NCBI GenBank assembly: GCA_036555615.1
Contig: DATBKZ010000102.1
Span: 1-17,214 of the forward strand
DNA from: SG8-41 sp036555615
GTDB lineage: Bacteria; Pseudomonadota; Gammaproteobacteria; Burkholderiales; SG8-41
DNA: 17,214 bases
Reading direction: 5' to 3'
Numbering within the stretch: the stretch's first letter is position 1; each line of letters opens with the position of its first letter. The notes under the pieces are model-generated. The model saw only the letters and a list, made by a program, of their open reading frames with translations, searched no databases and was not told where the DNA came from. Below are positions 6,164 to 13,593 of this stretch, in pieces. Position numbers and translations under genes: made by a program.

Positions 6164-7747
6164 TCAGACGTCGTCCTCGCTGACCGCGCCGGACCAGGGC
6201 GACATGACGTCCGACGCCCCGAAATTCTCGCCCCGGCTCTTCGGCTCGCGCAGCACGGCGCTCGGGCAGGCGTAGTTCGTGGGATAGACCACCAGCTCGT
6301 TCACGCGCACGGGATACTTCTTCTCGAGCGCCTTGCGCACCGCCATGGGCATCCTCGAATCCACCGCGACGTATTCGCCCTCGCTCGCATCGATGCGCGG
6401 CTGGTGGAACGCGTCCTCCAGGTACATGCCGTGGTCGACCAGGAAGGATGAGATCTGCAGCACCGCCGGAAAAATCTTGCGCCCGCCGGATGCGCCGATC
6501 GCGAACCAGGGCCTGCCGCCGCGGAGCGCGATCACGGGGCACATGTTGGTGAGCGGGCGCTTGGCCGGAGCGATCCCGTTCGGCGTGCCGGGACGCGGAT
6601 CGAACCACATGATGCCGTTGTTCATGAGGATGCCGGTAGATGGGAGCACCACTTTCGAGCCGAACACAGACAGCAAAGTCTGCGTGAGCGCCACCATGTT
6701 GCCCTGGCGGTCGATCACGTTGAGGTGCGTCGTGGAGGAGGGGTCGCGACGATCGGCGGTCTCGCCCATGGTCGCGAGCCGCTCGGAATAGGTCTGCCGC
6801 AGCACCTCGGCGTAGGCGAGAAAGGCGTCCGCCTGCGGCCCGTTACGGCGAAAGCGCGTTTCGCGCAGCCCTTCCAGGGCGCGCAGCATGCTGGGTCCGG
6901 CCGTGAGTCCAGCCGCGAGCGCGACCCGCGCCCCGCGGTAGTGGGCCACCAGCGGCTCGACAGTGCGCGCGCGGTAGGCACGCAGGTCCCCGGCGTCGAG
7001 CACTCCGCCCGCCGCCTTCATGTCCTTCACAACCGATGCCGCGATCTCGCCCTCGTAGAAATCACGCCGTCCCGTGCGGGCAAGTTGCGCAAGCGTGCCT
7101 GCGAGCCCCTTCAGCTTCAACCGCTCCAGCGCTGCCCCCGACGCCGTGACGGGCGGGAAGCCATCAGGCAGCCAGATGTCGCGCGTTGCGGAGTAGCGGG
7201 CCAGGTCCTTCGCCATCGTCGCGACCTTGAGCGTGAGGAACCAGTCCACCGCAATGCCCGTTTTCGCCAGCTCGATCGCCGGTTCCAAGGCTGCGGCGAG
7301 CTTCATCGTGCCGAACCGTTCGAGGGCGAGCCCCAGACCGTCCACCTGGCCGGGCACCGCGAAAGAGAGCGGCCCGTGCACATTGCGGTCGTCCTTGACC
7401 GCTGGCCAGCTGAAGAGGTCGCGCGAAGTGGCGCCGCTTCCGAGCAGCGGATAGGCGGAGGGATCCAGCGCGCGCGGCGAGATCGGGCCAAAATCAACGA
7501 CGGAAACGCGGCCCTGCTTAGCGTTATGGATCAGCATGAAGCCGATGCCGCCGAGCCCGCTGTTCCATGGCTCGACCGCCGCCAGCGCGAATCCGGTCGT
7601 GACTGCCGCGTCCACCGCATTGCCGCCGGCGGCGAGCACGCGCGCGCCTGCCTCGCCCGCCACGCGGTTCTGCGTCGCGACGATGCCGCGGCGCGAGCGC
7701 GCGAGCGGCTTGCGAACGTGCCAGTTCTGGACGCGGTGCTCGGTCAT
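6164..7747 (-). CDS. Gamma-glutamyltransferase family protein (no signal peptide)
   Basis: A 527-residue Ntn-hydrolase of the gamma-glutamyltranspeptidase family, which normally cleaves or transfers the gamma-glutamyl group of glutathione-like compounds after splitting itself in two. The expected nucleophile is Thr339 in STTHLNVIDRQGN, the new N-terminus of the small subunit (about 189 residues). Further family motifs are GGNAVDAAV (41-49), the glycine-rich NSGLGGIGF (62-70), GILMNNGIMWFDPRPG, APAKRPLTNM and GASGGRKIFP. Classical bacterial enzymes are periplasmic; this one begins with a polar, arginine-rich stretch and has no signal peptide, so it is probably cytoplasmic, as in many catabolic paralogues. 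Substrate specificity is unknown. The downstream neighbour is the Gfo/Idh/MocA gene. Confidence 0.9.
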   Translation of the reverse strand: MTEHRVQNWHVRKPLARSRRGIVATQNRVAGEAGARVLAAGGNAVDAAVTTGFALAAVEPWNSGLGGIGFMLIHNAKQGRVSVVDFGPISPRALDPSAYPLLGSGATSRDLFSWPAVKDDRNVHGPLSFAVPGQVDGLGLALERFGTMKLAAALEPAIELAKTGIAVDWFLTLKVATMAKDLARYSATRDIWLPDGFPPVTASGAALERLKLKGLAGTLAQLARTGRRDFYEGEIAASVVKDMKAAGGVLDAGDLRAYRARTVEPLVAHYRGARVALAAGLTAGPSMLRALEGLRETRFRRNGPQADAFLAYAEVLRQTYSERLATMGETADRRDPSSTTHLNVIDRQGNMVALTQTLLSVFGSKVVLPSTGILMNNGIMWFDPRPGTPNGIAPAKRPLTNMCPVIALRGGRPWFAIGASGGRKIFPAVLQISSFLVDHGMYLEDAFHQPRIDASEGEYVAVDSRMPMAVRKALEKKYPVRVNELVVYPTNYACPSAVLREPKSRGENFGASDVMSPWSGAVSEDDV

Positions 7748-7771
7748 GTCAGGCGAAGAGGGAGAGGGCTA

Positions 7772-7777
7772 TATAAT
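7772..7777 (+). promoter_or_regulatory. Candidate -10 box for the deacetylase gene
   Basis: A perfect TATAAT lies 29 bp before the deacetylase ATG, in the 59-bp divergent gap from the gamma-glutamyltransferase gene. No recognisable -35 box lies 16-18 bp upstream, so an activator or an extended contact would be needed. On the minus strand only a weak TATGAT (rc of 7786-7791) is seen for the divergent gene. Confidence 0.4.
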
Positions 7778-7806
7778 CTGGCGACATCATAGCGAAAAAT
7801 CCAAAA

Positions 7807-8643
7807 ATGAAGCGGCACATCGTTTGCCTCACCTTCGACTTCGACGCGATCTCCGGCTTCATCGCGCGCGGCCTGACGACGCCCTCGTGGATCTCGCGCG
7901 GGGAGTTCGGGCCGCGCGTGGGGGCGCCGCGGCTGCTCGCGCTGCTGAAGAAACACGGAATCAGGAGCACCTGGTTCATTCCGGGCCACACCATCGAGAC
8001 CTACCCCAGGGAATGCGAAACGGTAGTTGCGGCCGGCCACGAGATTGCGCACCACGGCTGGACGCACCGCCCGCCGGCAAGCCTGGCGCGCGAGGAGGAG
8101 GAGGGCGAGCTCGTGCGGGGTAACGAATCGATCAGGAAGCTTTCTGGCCGCGCGGCGCGCGGCTACCGCTCCCCGTCATGGGACCTCTCGCCGCACTCGG
8201 TCGGGCTGCTGCTCAAACATGGATTTGTCTACGACAGCAGCCTGATGGGTGACGACTGCACGCCGTATTATGCGCGGGAGGGCGACGCGATCGAGCTCGA
8301 GAAGGCGGCGAAATTCGGCAGGGAAACGAAGCTTGTGGAAATGCCGATCCACTGGGCTGCCGATGACGCGCCGCACTTCGAATACGTGCGCACCGAGACG
8401 ACGTTCCGCCAGGGCCTGATGAACGCAAGCGCCGTGGGCGAGAACTGGATCAACGATTTCCTCTACATGCGCGAAAACGTGGATTGGGGCGTGCTGACCT
8501 ATACCTGCCACCCCTTCGTCATCGGTCGCGGCGCCCGCATGATGATGCTGGAACGCGTGATTCGCGCCGCCGCGGACAGCGGCGCGGCGTTCCTCACGAT
8601 GGAGGAAGCCGCGCGGGAGTTTCAGCAGCGCGTTAGAGGATGA
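7807..8643 (+). CDS. Polysaccharide deacetylase (NodB-domain) family protein
   Basis: A 278-residue metal-dependent deacetylase of carbohydrate esterase family 4 type. Motifs in order: TFDFDAISG (9-17), which is motif 1 with a catalytic/metal Asp; HEIAHHGWTH (78-87) with metal-binding His83 and His87; RSPSWDLSP (121-129); EMPIHW (178-183); and CHPFVIGRG (234-242). The TFDFD form of motif 1 and the lack of a signal peptide point to the cytoplasmic PuuE / HP0310-like branch, whose members act on N-acetyl, N-formyl or allantoin-like substrates as well as peptidoglycan, so a cell-wall role is not established. No clear Shine-Dalgarno precedes the ATG. The last 11 bp overlap the 3' end of the convergent RTX gene. 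Confidence 0.88.
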   Translation: MKRHIVCLTFDFDAISGFIARGLTTPSWISRGEFGPRVGAPRLLALLKKHGIRSTWFIPGHTIETYPRECETVVAAGHEIAHHGWTHRPPASLAREEEEGELVRGNESIRKLSGRAARGYRSPSWDLSPHSVGLLLKHGFVYDSSLMGDDCTPYYAREGDAIELEKAAKFGRETKLVEMPIHWAADDAPHFEYVRTETTFRQGLMNASAVGENWINDFLYMRENVDWGVLTYTCHPFVIGRGARMMMLERVIRAAADSGAAFLTMEEAAREFQQRVRG

Positions 8644-11600
8644 AGTCGCCGGCGTCGCTGGAGTTGAGCGACACGCTGCTCAGGGACAGCAGCGTCACGA
8701 AACCATCGGCGCCGCCGTCGCTGTCGACCTGGACGAGGGTGTCGCTGCCCGACTCCGCGAACTTCAGGAAGCCGCCGGTGAAGGCGTTGGGGGCTTCGTA
8801 GCCGCTGAAGGTCGCGAGCAGGTCGTGCAGGTCGAGCTTGTCCATTCCCTTCTGGAAACCCGAGATCACGTCGCCCGTCGTGCCGCGATCGGAGAGGGCG
8901 TTGTAATCGAAGGTGTCGCTGGCGTAGAACCCGCCGAACAGGATGTCGTTGCCTTCGCCGCCGACGAAGAGGGTCGATTCGTACTTATTGCCGACGAAAA
9001 TGTCGTCGCCCGAGGTGCCGTCGAGCGTGCCGTCACGGTCCTGGCTCACGCTGACGCTGACCGCGTCGCCCTGCGAGGAGCCATAGCTGGCGGCGTAGGA
9101 GAAAGTCGAGGCGCCGTCGGTTCCGTCCATGAACCTCACGTAACCATCCATACCATCGCCGGGCGTGTGGTCGAGCCAGTCCCCGTCCATCACGTCGCCC
9201 ACCATCACGATGTCGACGGGATTGCCGTTTGCATTGACATCGTTCGCCAGCAGCGCCCACTCCGGAAGCGATATCTCATCGCCGAGGTCCACATTCGCGA
9301 TCACATTGTCGTTCGCCGTGGCCGGCCGGCTGTTCTCTGACACCAGGGCCGGTTCATCCTGTTGAGGCGTGGAGTCGGCGAGCGCCCCATCCGTACCGCC
9401 ATCACTGCTCGTGTCATCCCCGCTGGTGGTATCCAGCGAAACGTCAGTGGTATCGGACGAATCGCCGGAGAACGCGGAGGTATCTGTAGTCTGATCCGAT
9501 TCGACCACGGCGTCCTCGCTCGAGGGGGCGGCCAGAATCGTCAGCGAGGCGCTGCCTCCGGCAGGTTCGAAAATGAGGTCGCTTTCGTCGATCGATCCCG
9601 CCGACACGCCGGACAAGGCCGCGACCGTCACAAAGCCATCGTGACCGCCGTCGCTGTCGACCTGAACCAGCGTGCTTCCCGCTGCGATGTCATCGACGAA
9701 CCGCAGGTAGCCGGTGCTGATCGCATTGTCGTTGCCGCCCGGCACGTCGAAGCTGGCCAGCAAACCGCTCACGTCGAGCATGTCTTCGAGCGAGTTGAAA
9801 TCGAGAGCGGTATCGCCCTCGCCAAGCTTGAACACGTCGGCACCGCCTCCGCCGAAGAGGATGTCGTCGCCGCTGCCGCCGTCAAGCGTGTCGTGCATGG
9901 AGCCGCCGATCAGGATGTCATCTCCCTCGTTGCCGACGAGCGTCATAGATTCGGGGGTCTGTCCCACTACGAGGATGTCGTTGCCGGATGTCCCGGTGAG
10001 GACTTCGTCGAGCGCATCGGTGGTCACGCTTACCATTGCTTCATTGCTTGGTACCGATCCGTCCGTCGCCCGGTAGAGAAACGAACCGCCGTCCGAATCG
10101 TTGCCATCGAAGAAGCGCACGAAGCCACTGTCGCGGGTTGCGGTCCCGTCCGTTGCTCCGGAAACGTCGTTGACGGCAATCGGATCCCCGTCCGGATCGC
10201 TGTCGTTCGCGAGCAGCGCCCATTCCGGTATCGAGACCTGGTCGCCAATGCCGACATTCGTAATAACTCCGTCGGCCGATGCTACCGGGGCATCGTTGGT
10301 GCCGGTGATAGTGATGTTCACCACCTGGCTGGCCGTGCCGCCGTGCCCGTCGTCCACCGTAACCGTGAAGTTGTCGGAGAGCGTGTCACCGGCCCCCAGC
10401 GCATTCACCTCGCCGGCGTCAATGACCGTGTAGGTCCAGTTGCCTGCGTTATCCACGCTCGCCGTCCCGTGGCTTGCCCCGCTGGCACTGAAGGTGTGCG
10501 AGTCGCTGAAGTCCACGTCGGTGAACGTGACCTGGCCCGTGGCTTCCATACTCGAGCCATCGTCGCCTTCGGAAACTCCGCCGGATTGCGCACTCGAGGT
10601 GATGACCGGAGCGTCGTTGGTGCCGGTGATGGTGATGCTCACCACCTGGCTGGCCGTGCCGCCGTGCCCGTCGTCCACCGTAACCGTGAAGCTGTCGGAA
10701 AGCGTCTCTCCGACCGCCAGCATATCCACCGCGCCCGGCTCTGTGACGGTATAGCTCCAGTTGCCTGCGCTGTCCACGCTCGCCGTGCCGTGGCTTGCCG
10801 CGCTGGCGCTGAAGGTGTGCGAGTCGCCAGCATTCGCGTCGCTGAATGTCACCTGGCCGGTCGCAGTCATGCTCGAGCCGTCATCGCCTTCCGAGACGTT
10901 GCCCAGTTGATCCGGTGAGGTGATCACTGGCGTGCTGTTACCCTGGGGCAGGATGAAGTCGTGGGCGGTGAGAACGAGGCCTTCGCTGTTTTTCAGCTCA
11001 ATCTTGAGGTCGGGGATGCCGTAGTCGTTTAGGCTGGCATATATGAAAGTGCTGCAGCCTGAATTTGAGTACCAGACTGCATTCGCCATCGGGGTTTGAC
11101 CCGCGAAGACGAGATTTGCGGTGCCCAGCAGGGCGGCCAGATCGATCTTGTCCTTGCCCTGCTGGAAATCAATGATGCGGTCCCAGTTACTGAGATCCGA
11201 ATCGGAGGCGTCGAGGTAGACGAACGTGTCATTTCCGGAGCCGCCCCAGAGGTAGTCTGCGCCGCCGGCGCCGACCAGGGTGTCGTCGCCGCTGCCGCCG
11301 TAAAGCTTATCGTAGCCGTCCCCGCCGTCCAGGTAATCGTTGCCGCTTTCGCCTTCGAGGATGTCGTTGCCGGCGTCGCCATATACGACGTCATCACCCG
11401 AGCCGCCCTCGATCTCATCCCTGCCGTCGCCGCCGTAGATCGTGTCGCTCCCGGAGCCGCCGTCGATGTCGTCGTTGCCGGAGCCGCCGAGGATCGTGTC
11501 GTCGCCTCTGCCACCTTCGATATCGTCGTGGCCGCTTCCGCCAGACAGGTAATCGTCGCCGCTGCCGCCTTCGAGGTCGTCGTTGCCGTCCCCGCCGTAC

Positions 11601-11908
11601 ATCGCGTCGTCGCCGGCGCCCCCGCTCAACTTGTCGTTGCCGTCACCGCCGTAGAGGACATCTTCCCCGGTTCCGCCACTCAGCTTGTCGTTACCGGAGT
11701 CACCGGAGAGCAGGTCATCGCCGCTGCCGCCGTCGAGCTTGTCGCTGCCGCTGTCGCCGTACAGCGCGTCTTCGCCGGAGCCGCCGCTTAGCCGGTCGCT
11801 GCCACTTTCGCCGGACAGGGTGTCGTCGCCCGCGCCGCCGGAAATCTTGTCGGCCGAGCTCGTTCCTTCGAGGATGTCATCGCCGCTGGTACCAGTTATT
11901 ATGCTCAT
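8633..11908 (-). CDS. Large secreted RTX/VCBS calcium-binding protein, type I secretion cargo
   Basis: A 1091-residue acidic Gly/Asp-rich protein with no signal peptide and a single cysteine (Cys284). Domains in order: 25 uninterrupted nonapeptide repeats of GGxGxDxLx type (residues 6-230), which fold as a calcium-bound beta-roll; a serralysin-like segment with DRIIDFQQGKDKIDL (243-257); two VCBS repeats (327-540); a cadherin-like domain (540-630) with a short RTX block and secretion-target domain (635-782); an S/T/D-rich linker (783-860); then a second cadherin-like plus RTX plus target module (861-1091) ending hydrophobically in DFIL. No enzymatic domain is seen, so an adhesin, matrix or surface-layer role is the best guess. 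The ABC transporter and adaptor genes lie directly upstream on the same strand. GGAGA lies 6 bases before the ATG, and the gene has its own sigma-54 promoter. Confidence 0.9.
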   Translation of the reverse strand: MSIITGTSGDDILEGTSSADKISGGAGDDTLSGESGSDRLSGGSGEDALYGDSGSDKLDGGSGDDLLSGDSGNDKLSGGTGEDVLYGGDGNDKLSGGAGDDAMYGGDGNDDLEGGSGDDYLSGGSGHDDIEGGRGDDTILGGSGNDDIDGGSGSDTIYGGDGRDEIEGGSGDDVVYGDAGNDILEGESGNDYLDGGDGYDKLYGGSGDDTLVGAGGADYLWGGSGNDTFVYLDASDSDLSNWDRIIDFQQGKDKIDLAALLGTANLVFAGQTPMANAVWYSNSGCSTFIYASLNDYGIPDLKIELKNSEGLVLTAHDFILPQGNSTPVITSPDQLGNVSEGDDGSSMTATGQVTFSDANAGDSHTFSASAASHGTASVDSAGNWSYTVTEPGAVDMLAVGETLSDSFTVTVDDGHGGTASQVVSITITGTNDAPVITSSAQSGGVSEGDDGSSMEATGQVTFTDVDFSDSHTFSASGASHGTASVDNAGNWTYTVIDAGEVNALGAGDTLSDNFTVTVDDGHGGTASQVVNITITGTNDAPVASADGVITNVGIGDQVSIPEWALLANDSDPDGDPIAVNDVSGATDGTATRDSGFVRFFDGNDSDGGSFLYRATDGSVPSNEAMVSVTTDALDEVLTGTSGNDILVVGQTPESMTLVGNEGDDILIGGSMHDTLDGGSGDDILFGGGGADVFKLGEGDTALDFNSLEDMLDVSGLLASFDVPGGNDNAISTGYLRFVDDIAAGSTLVQVDSDGGHDGFVTVAALSGVSAGSIDESDLIFEPAGGSASLTILAAPSSEDAVVESDQTTDTSAFSGDSSDTTDVSLDTTSGDDTSSDGGTDGALADSTPQQDEPALVSENSRPATANDNVIANVDLGDEISLPEWALLANDVNANGNPVDIVMVGDVMDGDWLDHTPGDGMDGYVRFMDGTDGASTFSYAASYGSSQGDAVSVSVSQDRDGTLDGTSGDDIFVGNKYESTLFVGGEGNDILFGGFYASDTFDYNALSDRGTTGDVISGFQKGMDKLDLHDLLATFSGYEAPNAFTGGFLKFAESGSDTLVQVDSDGGADGFVTLLSLSSVSLNSSDAGDFIL
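8636..9328 (-). repeat. Duplicated C-terminal module, copy B
   Basis: Residues 861-1091 repeat the plan of residues 540-782: an Ig/cadherin-like domain with the shared core PEWALLAND, a single RTX block, a D-x-L-D-(L/V)-x-x-L-L segment, and a closing LVQVDSDGG-x-DGFVT motif. In this copy the likely calcium loop reads NDVNANGNP instead of the NDSDPDGDP of copy A, losing most of its acidic ligands. Confidence 0.75.
9329..9562 (-). other. Low-complexity S/T/D-rich linker in the RTX protein
   Basis: Residues 783-860 are dominated by Ser, Thr, Asp and Gly with few hydrophobic residues, and they separate the two C-terminal modules. It is probably a flexible, disordered spacer. Confidence 0.7.
9563..10291 (-). 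repeat. Duplicated C-terminal module, copy A
   Basis: Residues 540-782: a cadherin-like domain with IPEWALLANDSDPDGDP, two or three RTX nonapeptides (ILIGGSMHDTLDGGSGDDIL), then LVQVDSDGGHDGFVT, the type I secretion target-domain pattern normally found only at a C-terminus. Here it is internal, about 310 residues from the end, matching copy B. Confidence 0.75.
10288..10929 (-). repeat. Two tandem VCBS repeats, 321 bp each
   Basis: Residues 327-433 and 434-540 are consecutive VCBS repeats with matching VSEGDDGSSM, TGQVTF, SHTFSAS, HGTASVD, AGNW and TVDDGHGGTASQVV motifs. The DNA copies are offset by exactly 321 bp, and a stretch of about 50 bp (10318-10370 and 10639-10691) is identical, pointing to recent duplication or gene conversion. 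Confidence 0.85.
11219..11893 (-). repeat. 25 tandem 27-bp RTX nonapeptide repeats
   Basis: Residues 6-230 divide into exactly 25 nine-residue units with no insertion, each close to GGxGxDxLx. Alternate units resemble each other in part (DKL at 56, 74 and 92), suggesting an 18-residue higher-order period. The block begins only five residues after the start codon, unlike most RTX proteins, where repeats lie near the C-terminus. Confidence 0.92.
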
Positions 11909-11973
11909 CTTCTTTCTCCGCCTGAATCAACAGGTTGGCCCGGTGTCGGGCAGTATCATCGCCCCCGAGATCC

Positions 11974-11988
11974 GCAACTTTCGTGCCA
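11974..11988 (-). promoter_or_regulatory. Sigma-54 (-24/-12) promoter of the RTX gene
   Basis: On the minus strand the sequence is TGGCACG-AAAG-TTGC, an exact match to the core sigma-54 consensus TGGCACG-N4-TTGC, with the invariant GG and GC separated by 10 bases. It points at the RTX gene. Transcription would start near 11962, giving a leader of about 54 bases that contains the GGAGA ribosome site (11915-11919). Confidence 0.75.
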
Positions 11989-12053
11989 CGATCCTTGCCG
12001 ATGATGAAGTCGGGAGAAAGCGCTTTTAACCTCCTGAACTGAATAGGTTTTCC

Positions 12054-12084
12054 ATTTCCTGCTGCATCGCGGTGAACAGGAAAT
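12054..12084. promoter_or_regulatory. Candidate enhancer (activator) site upstream of the sigma-54 promoter
   Basis: Perfect 8-bp arms ATTTCCTG (12054-12061) and CAGGAAAT (12077-12084) are separated by 15 bp and centred about 107 bp upstream of the predicted start, the usual distance for a bacterial enhancer-binding protein. Another GGAAAT half-site lies at 12096-12101. A weaker palindrome, CCCCTT (12115-12120) and AAGGGG (12134-12139), lies further upstream. The cognate activator is unknown. Confidence 0.45.
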
Positions 12085-12250
12085 ATTTCACACGCGGAAA
12101 TTTATCTATGCCGGCCCCTTCCGACATCTCGACAAGGGGTATTCAGGCAGGGTCCGAAACGTGGCTTTCGTCACGCTTTCTTGGGGAGCGATCGGAGCAC
12201 TTACCCCGCCTGCCCGAGGAGGGGTCGCAAAGTGAAATGGCGGGGGTGGT

Positions 12251-12266
12251 GGGAGCTATTGCTCCC
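12251..12266. repeat. Small hairpin across the adaptor stop codon
   Basis: GGGAGC (12251-12256) and GCTCCC (12261-12266) form a perfect 6-bp stem with a 4-base loop that covers the stop codon of the adaptor gene. No T-run follows, so it is at most an RNA-stability or processing element at the end of the transporter transcript. Confidence 0.35.
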
Positions 12267-13590
12267 GCAGCGACCGCTGCAGGAATCCCAGAATCGGGTC
12301 GAGGAGGTACTGGAGAGCGCTGCGAGCCGTGGTCTGGATGAAGACCTCGGCCGGCATGCCCGCCTGGAGCTTGAGATCGCCAGCCCTGCGCAATTCCTCG
12401 GGCGGCACGCGCACGTGCACCGCGTAGTACGGCGCGTTGGTCGTCTTGTCCACCAGGCGGTCAGCGGAGATGTAGACGACTTTCCCTTCCACAGTCGGCG
12501 TGATGCGCTGGCGGAATGCGGTCAGGCGGACGTCGGCCAGTGAATCGATCTTGACGTAGCTCACGTCCTCGGGACGCACCCGCGCCTCCACCAGCAGATC
12601 GGGATCCTCGGGCACGATGTCGAGGATTGGCTCGCGTGGCGCGATGACCGCACCCACGGAGGTCACCTTGAGGTCCACGACCTCTCCCGACGCGGGCGCA
12701 GTGATGCGCTGCCGCTGCTCGGCATCCTGCGCCGGGCGCAGCCGCTCGCGCAGCTCGAAGATCGACGCCGTGGTCTGCCGCAGCTCGTTGGACGCCTCCT
12801 GGGCGAAGGTGCTGCGCAGAGTCTCCGCGCGCAGCTCCAGGTCGGAAACCTTCTGATACGCGCGCGCGAGCTCCGCCGAGCCCTCGGCGCGCCGCGATTC
12901 GTACTGCGAAAGCTCGCGCTGCAGCACCAGCAGCCGGGTCTTGCTGACGAACCCCTCCTGCGCGAGCTTCTCGTTCTGAGCGAGCTCATCGCGCTGCAGC
13001 TTGATCGCCCGCTCGTCGGCCTTCAATTGCACGTCGCGCGCCTTGATCTCGTCGCGCGCCTCCCGCGCCTGGTTGCGGAGGAGGGCGACCTGGTTCGTGA
13101 GCGATTCCCGCCGCACGCGGAACACCGTGGTCTCGTGCTTGAGCAGCTCGGCCACCCGCGGGTCCGAGCTGCGTTGCATCAGCTCGGCGGGGAACGTGAT
13201 CTCGGCCGCGACGGATTGCTCCGCCGCGAGCCGGGCGGCCTTGGCGAGCTCCGCGTCAAGCTGGGTGCGCACCGCTTCGTTGCCCGCATCCACACGCACG
13301 TCCCGCAGCATGATGAGCGTCTGGCCCGCCTTCACCTTGCTGCCGTCGCGCACCAGGATCTCGCCGACGATGCCGCCTTCCTGGTGCTGAACGGTCTTGC
13401 GGTTCATGTCCACCTTGACCTGTCCCGGGCCGATCACCGCGCCCGACAGGGGGGCGATCCATACCCATGCGGTGACGCTGACCACGAGCAGGACGCTCCC
13501 GATGAGGCCGGCGCGTATGAGCGGCCAGGGCTCACCCGCGCGCTCGACGTCAAGCGCGGGCAAAACGAGATCACGCAGCGCGTTCGCCAT
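12256..13590 (-). CDS. Type I secretion periplasmic adaptor, HlyD/PrtE family
   Basis: A 444-residue membrane fusion protein linking the inner-membrane ABC transporter to an outer-membrane TolC-type channel. It has a short cytoplasmic N-terminus, one membrane helix (about 24-47, LIRAGLIGSVLLVVSVTAWVW), the barrel/lipoyl start GPGQVKVDMNRKTVQHQEGG, a long charged alpha-hairpin coiled coil (about 100-290), and the C-terminal beta domain with APASGEVVDLKVTSVG and LQAGMPAEVFIQT. The ending ALQYLLDPILGFLQRSLRE is characteristic of the family. The ATG is 3 bp after the ABC transporter stop, so the two are certainly one operon. No TolC-like gene is in the window, so a channel encoded elsewhere must serve. 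Confidence 0.93.
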   Translation of the reverse strand: MANALRDLVLPALDVERAGEPWPLIRAGLIGSVLLVVSVTAWVWIAPLSGAVIGPGQVKVDMNRKTVQHQEGGIVGEILVRDGSKVKAGQTLIMLRDVRVDAGNEAVRTQLDAELAKAARLAAEQSVAAEITFPAELMQRSSDPRVAELLKHETTVFRVRRESLTNQVALLRNQAREARDEIKARDVQLKADERAIKLQRDELAQNEKLAQEGFVSKTRLLVLQRELSQYESRRAEGSAELARAYQKVSDLELRAETLRSTFAQEASNELRQTTASIFELRERLRPAQDAEQRQRITAPASGEVVDLKVTSVGAVIAPREPILDIVPEDPDLLVEARVRPEDVSYVKIDSLADVRLTAFRQRITPTVEGKVVYISADRLVDKTTNAPYYAVHVRVPPEELRRAGDLKLQAGMPAEVFIQTTARSALQYLLDPILGFLQRSLREQ

Positions 13591-13593
13591 GGA

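Noticed and set aside
6725..7792. 355-codon plus-strand frame
   Set aside because: Antisense to the gamma-glutamyltransferase gene, Arg-rich, with no motif.
9362..10918. 518-codon open frame on the plus strand
   Set aside because: It lies entirely antisense to the RTX gene. Its open frame follows from the biased Gly/Asp/Ser codon use of repeats on the other strand, and it has no recognisable domain.
11096..11791. 231-codon Ala/Val-rich plus-strand frame
   Set aside because: Antisense translation of the 27-bp RTX repeats; its repetitive composition mirrors the real gene.
11219..11893. Regular 27-bp periodicity that could be taken for a CRISPR array
   Set aside because: The units are contiguous, degenerate and in frame, encode nonapeptides, and have no unique spacers between identical repeats.
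12026..12127. 33-codon minus-strand frame in the RTX upstream region
   Set aside because: It has a protein-like composition but no ribosome site. It lies upstream of the sigma-54 promoter and contains the candidate enhancer palindrome, so a regulatory role for this DNA is likelier.
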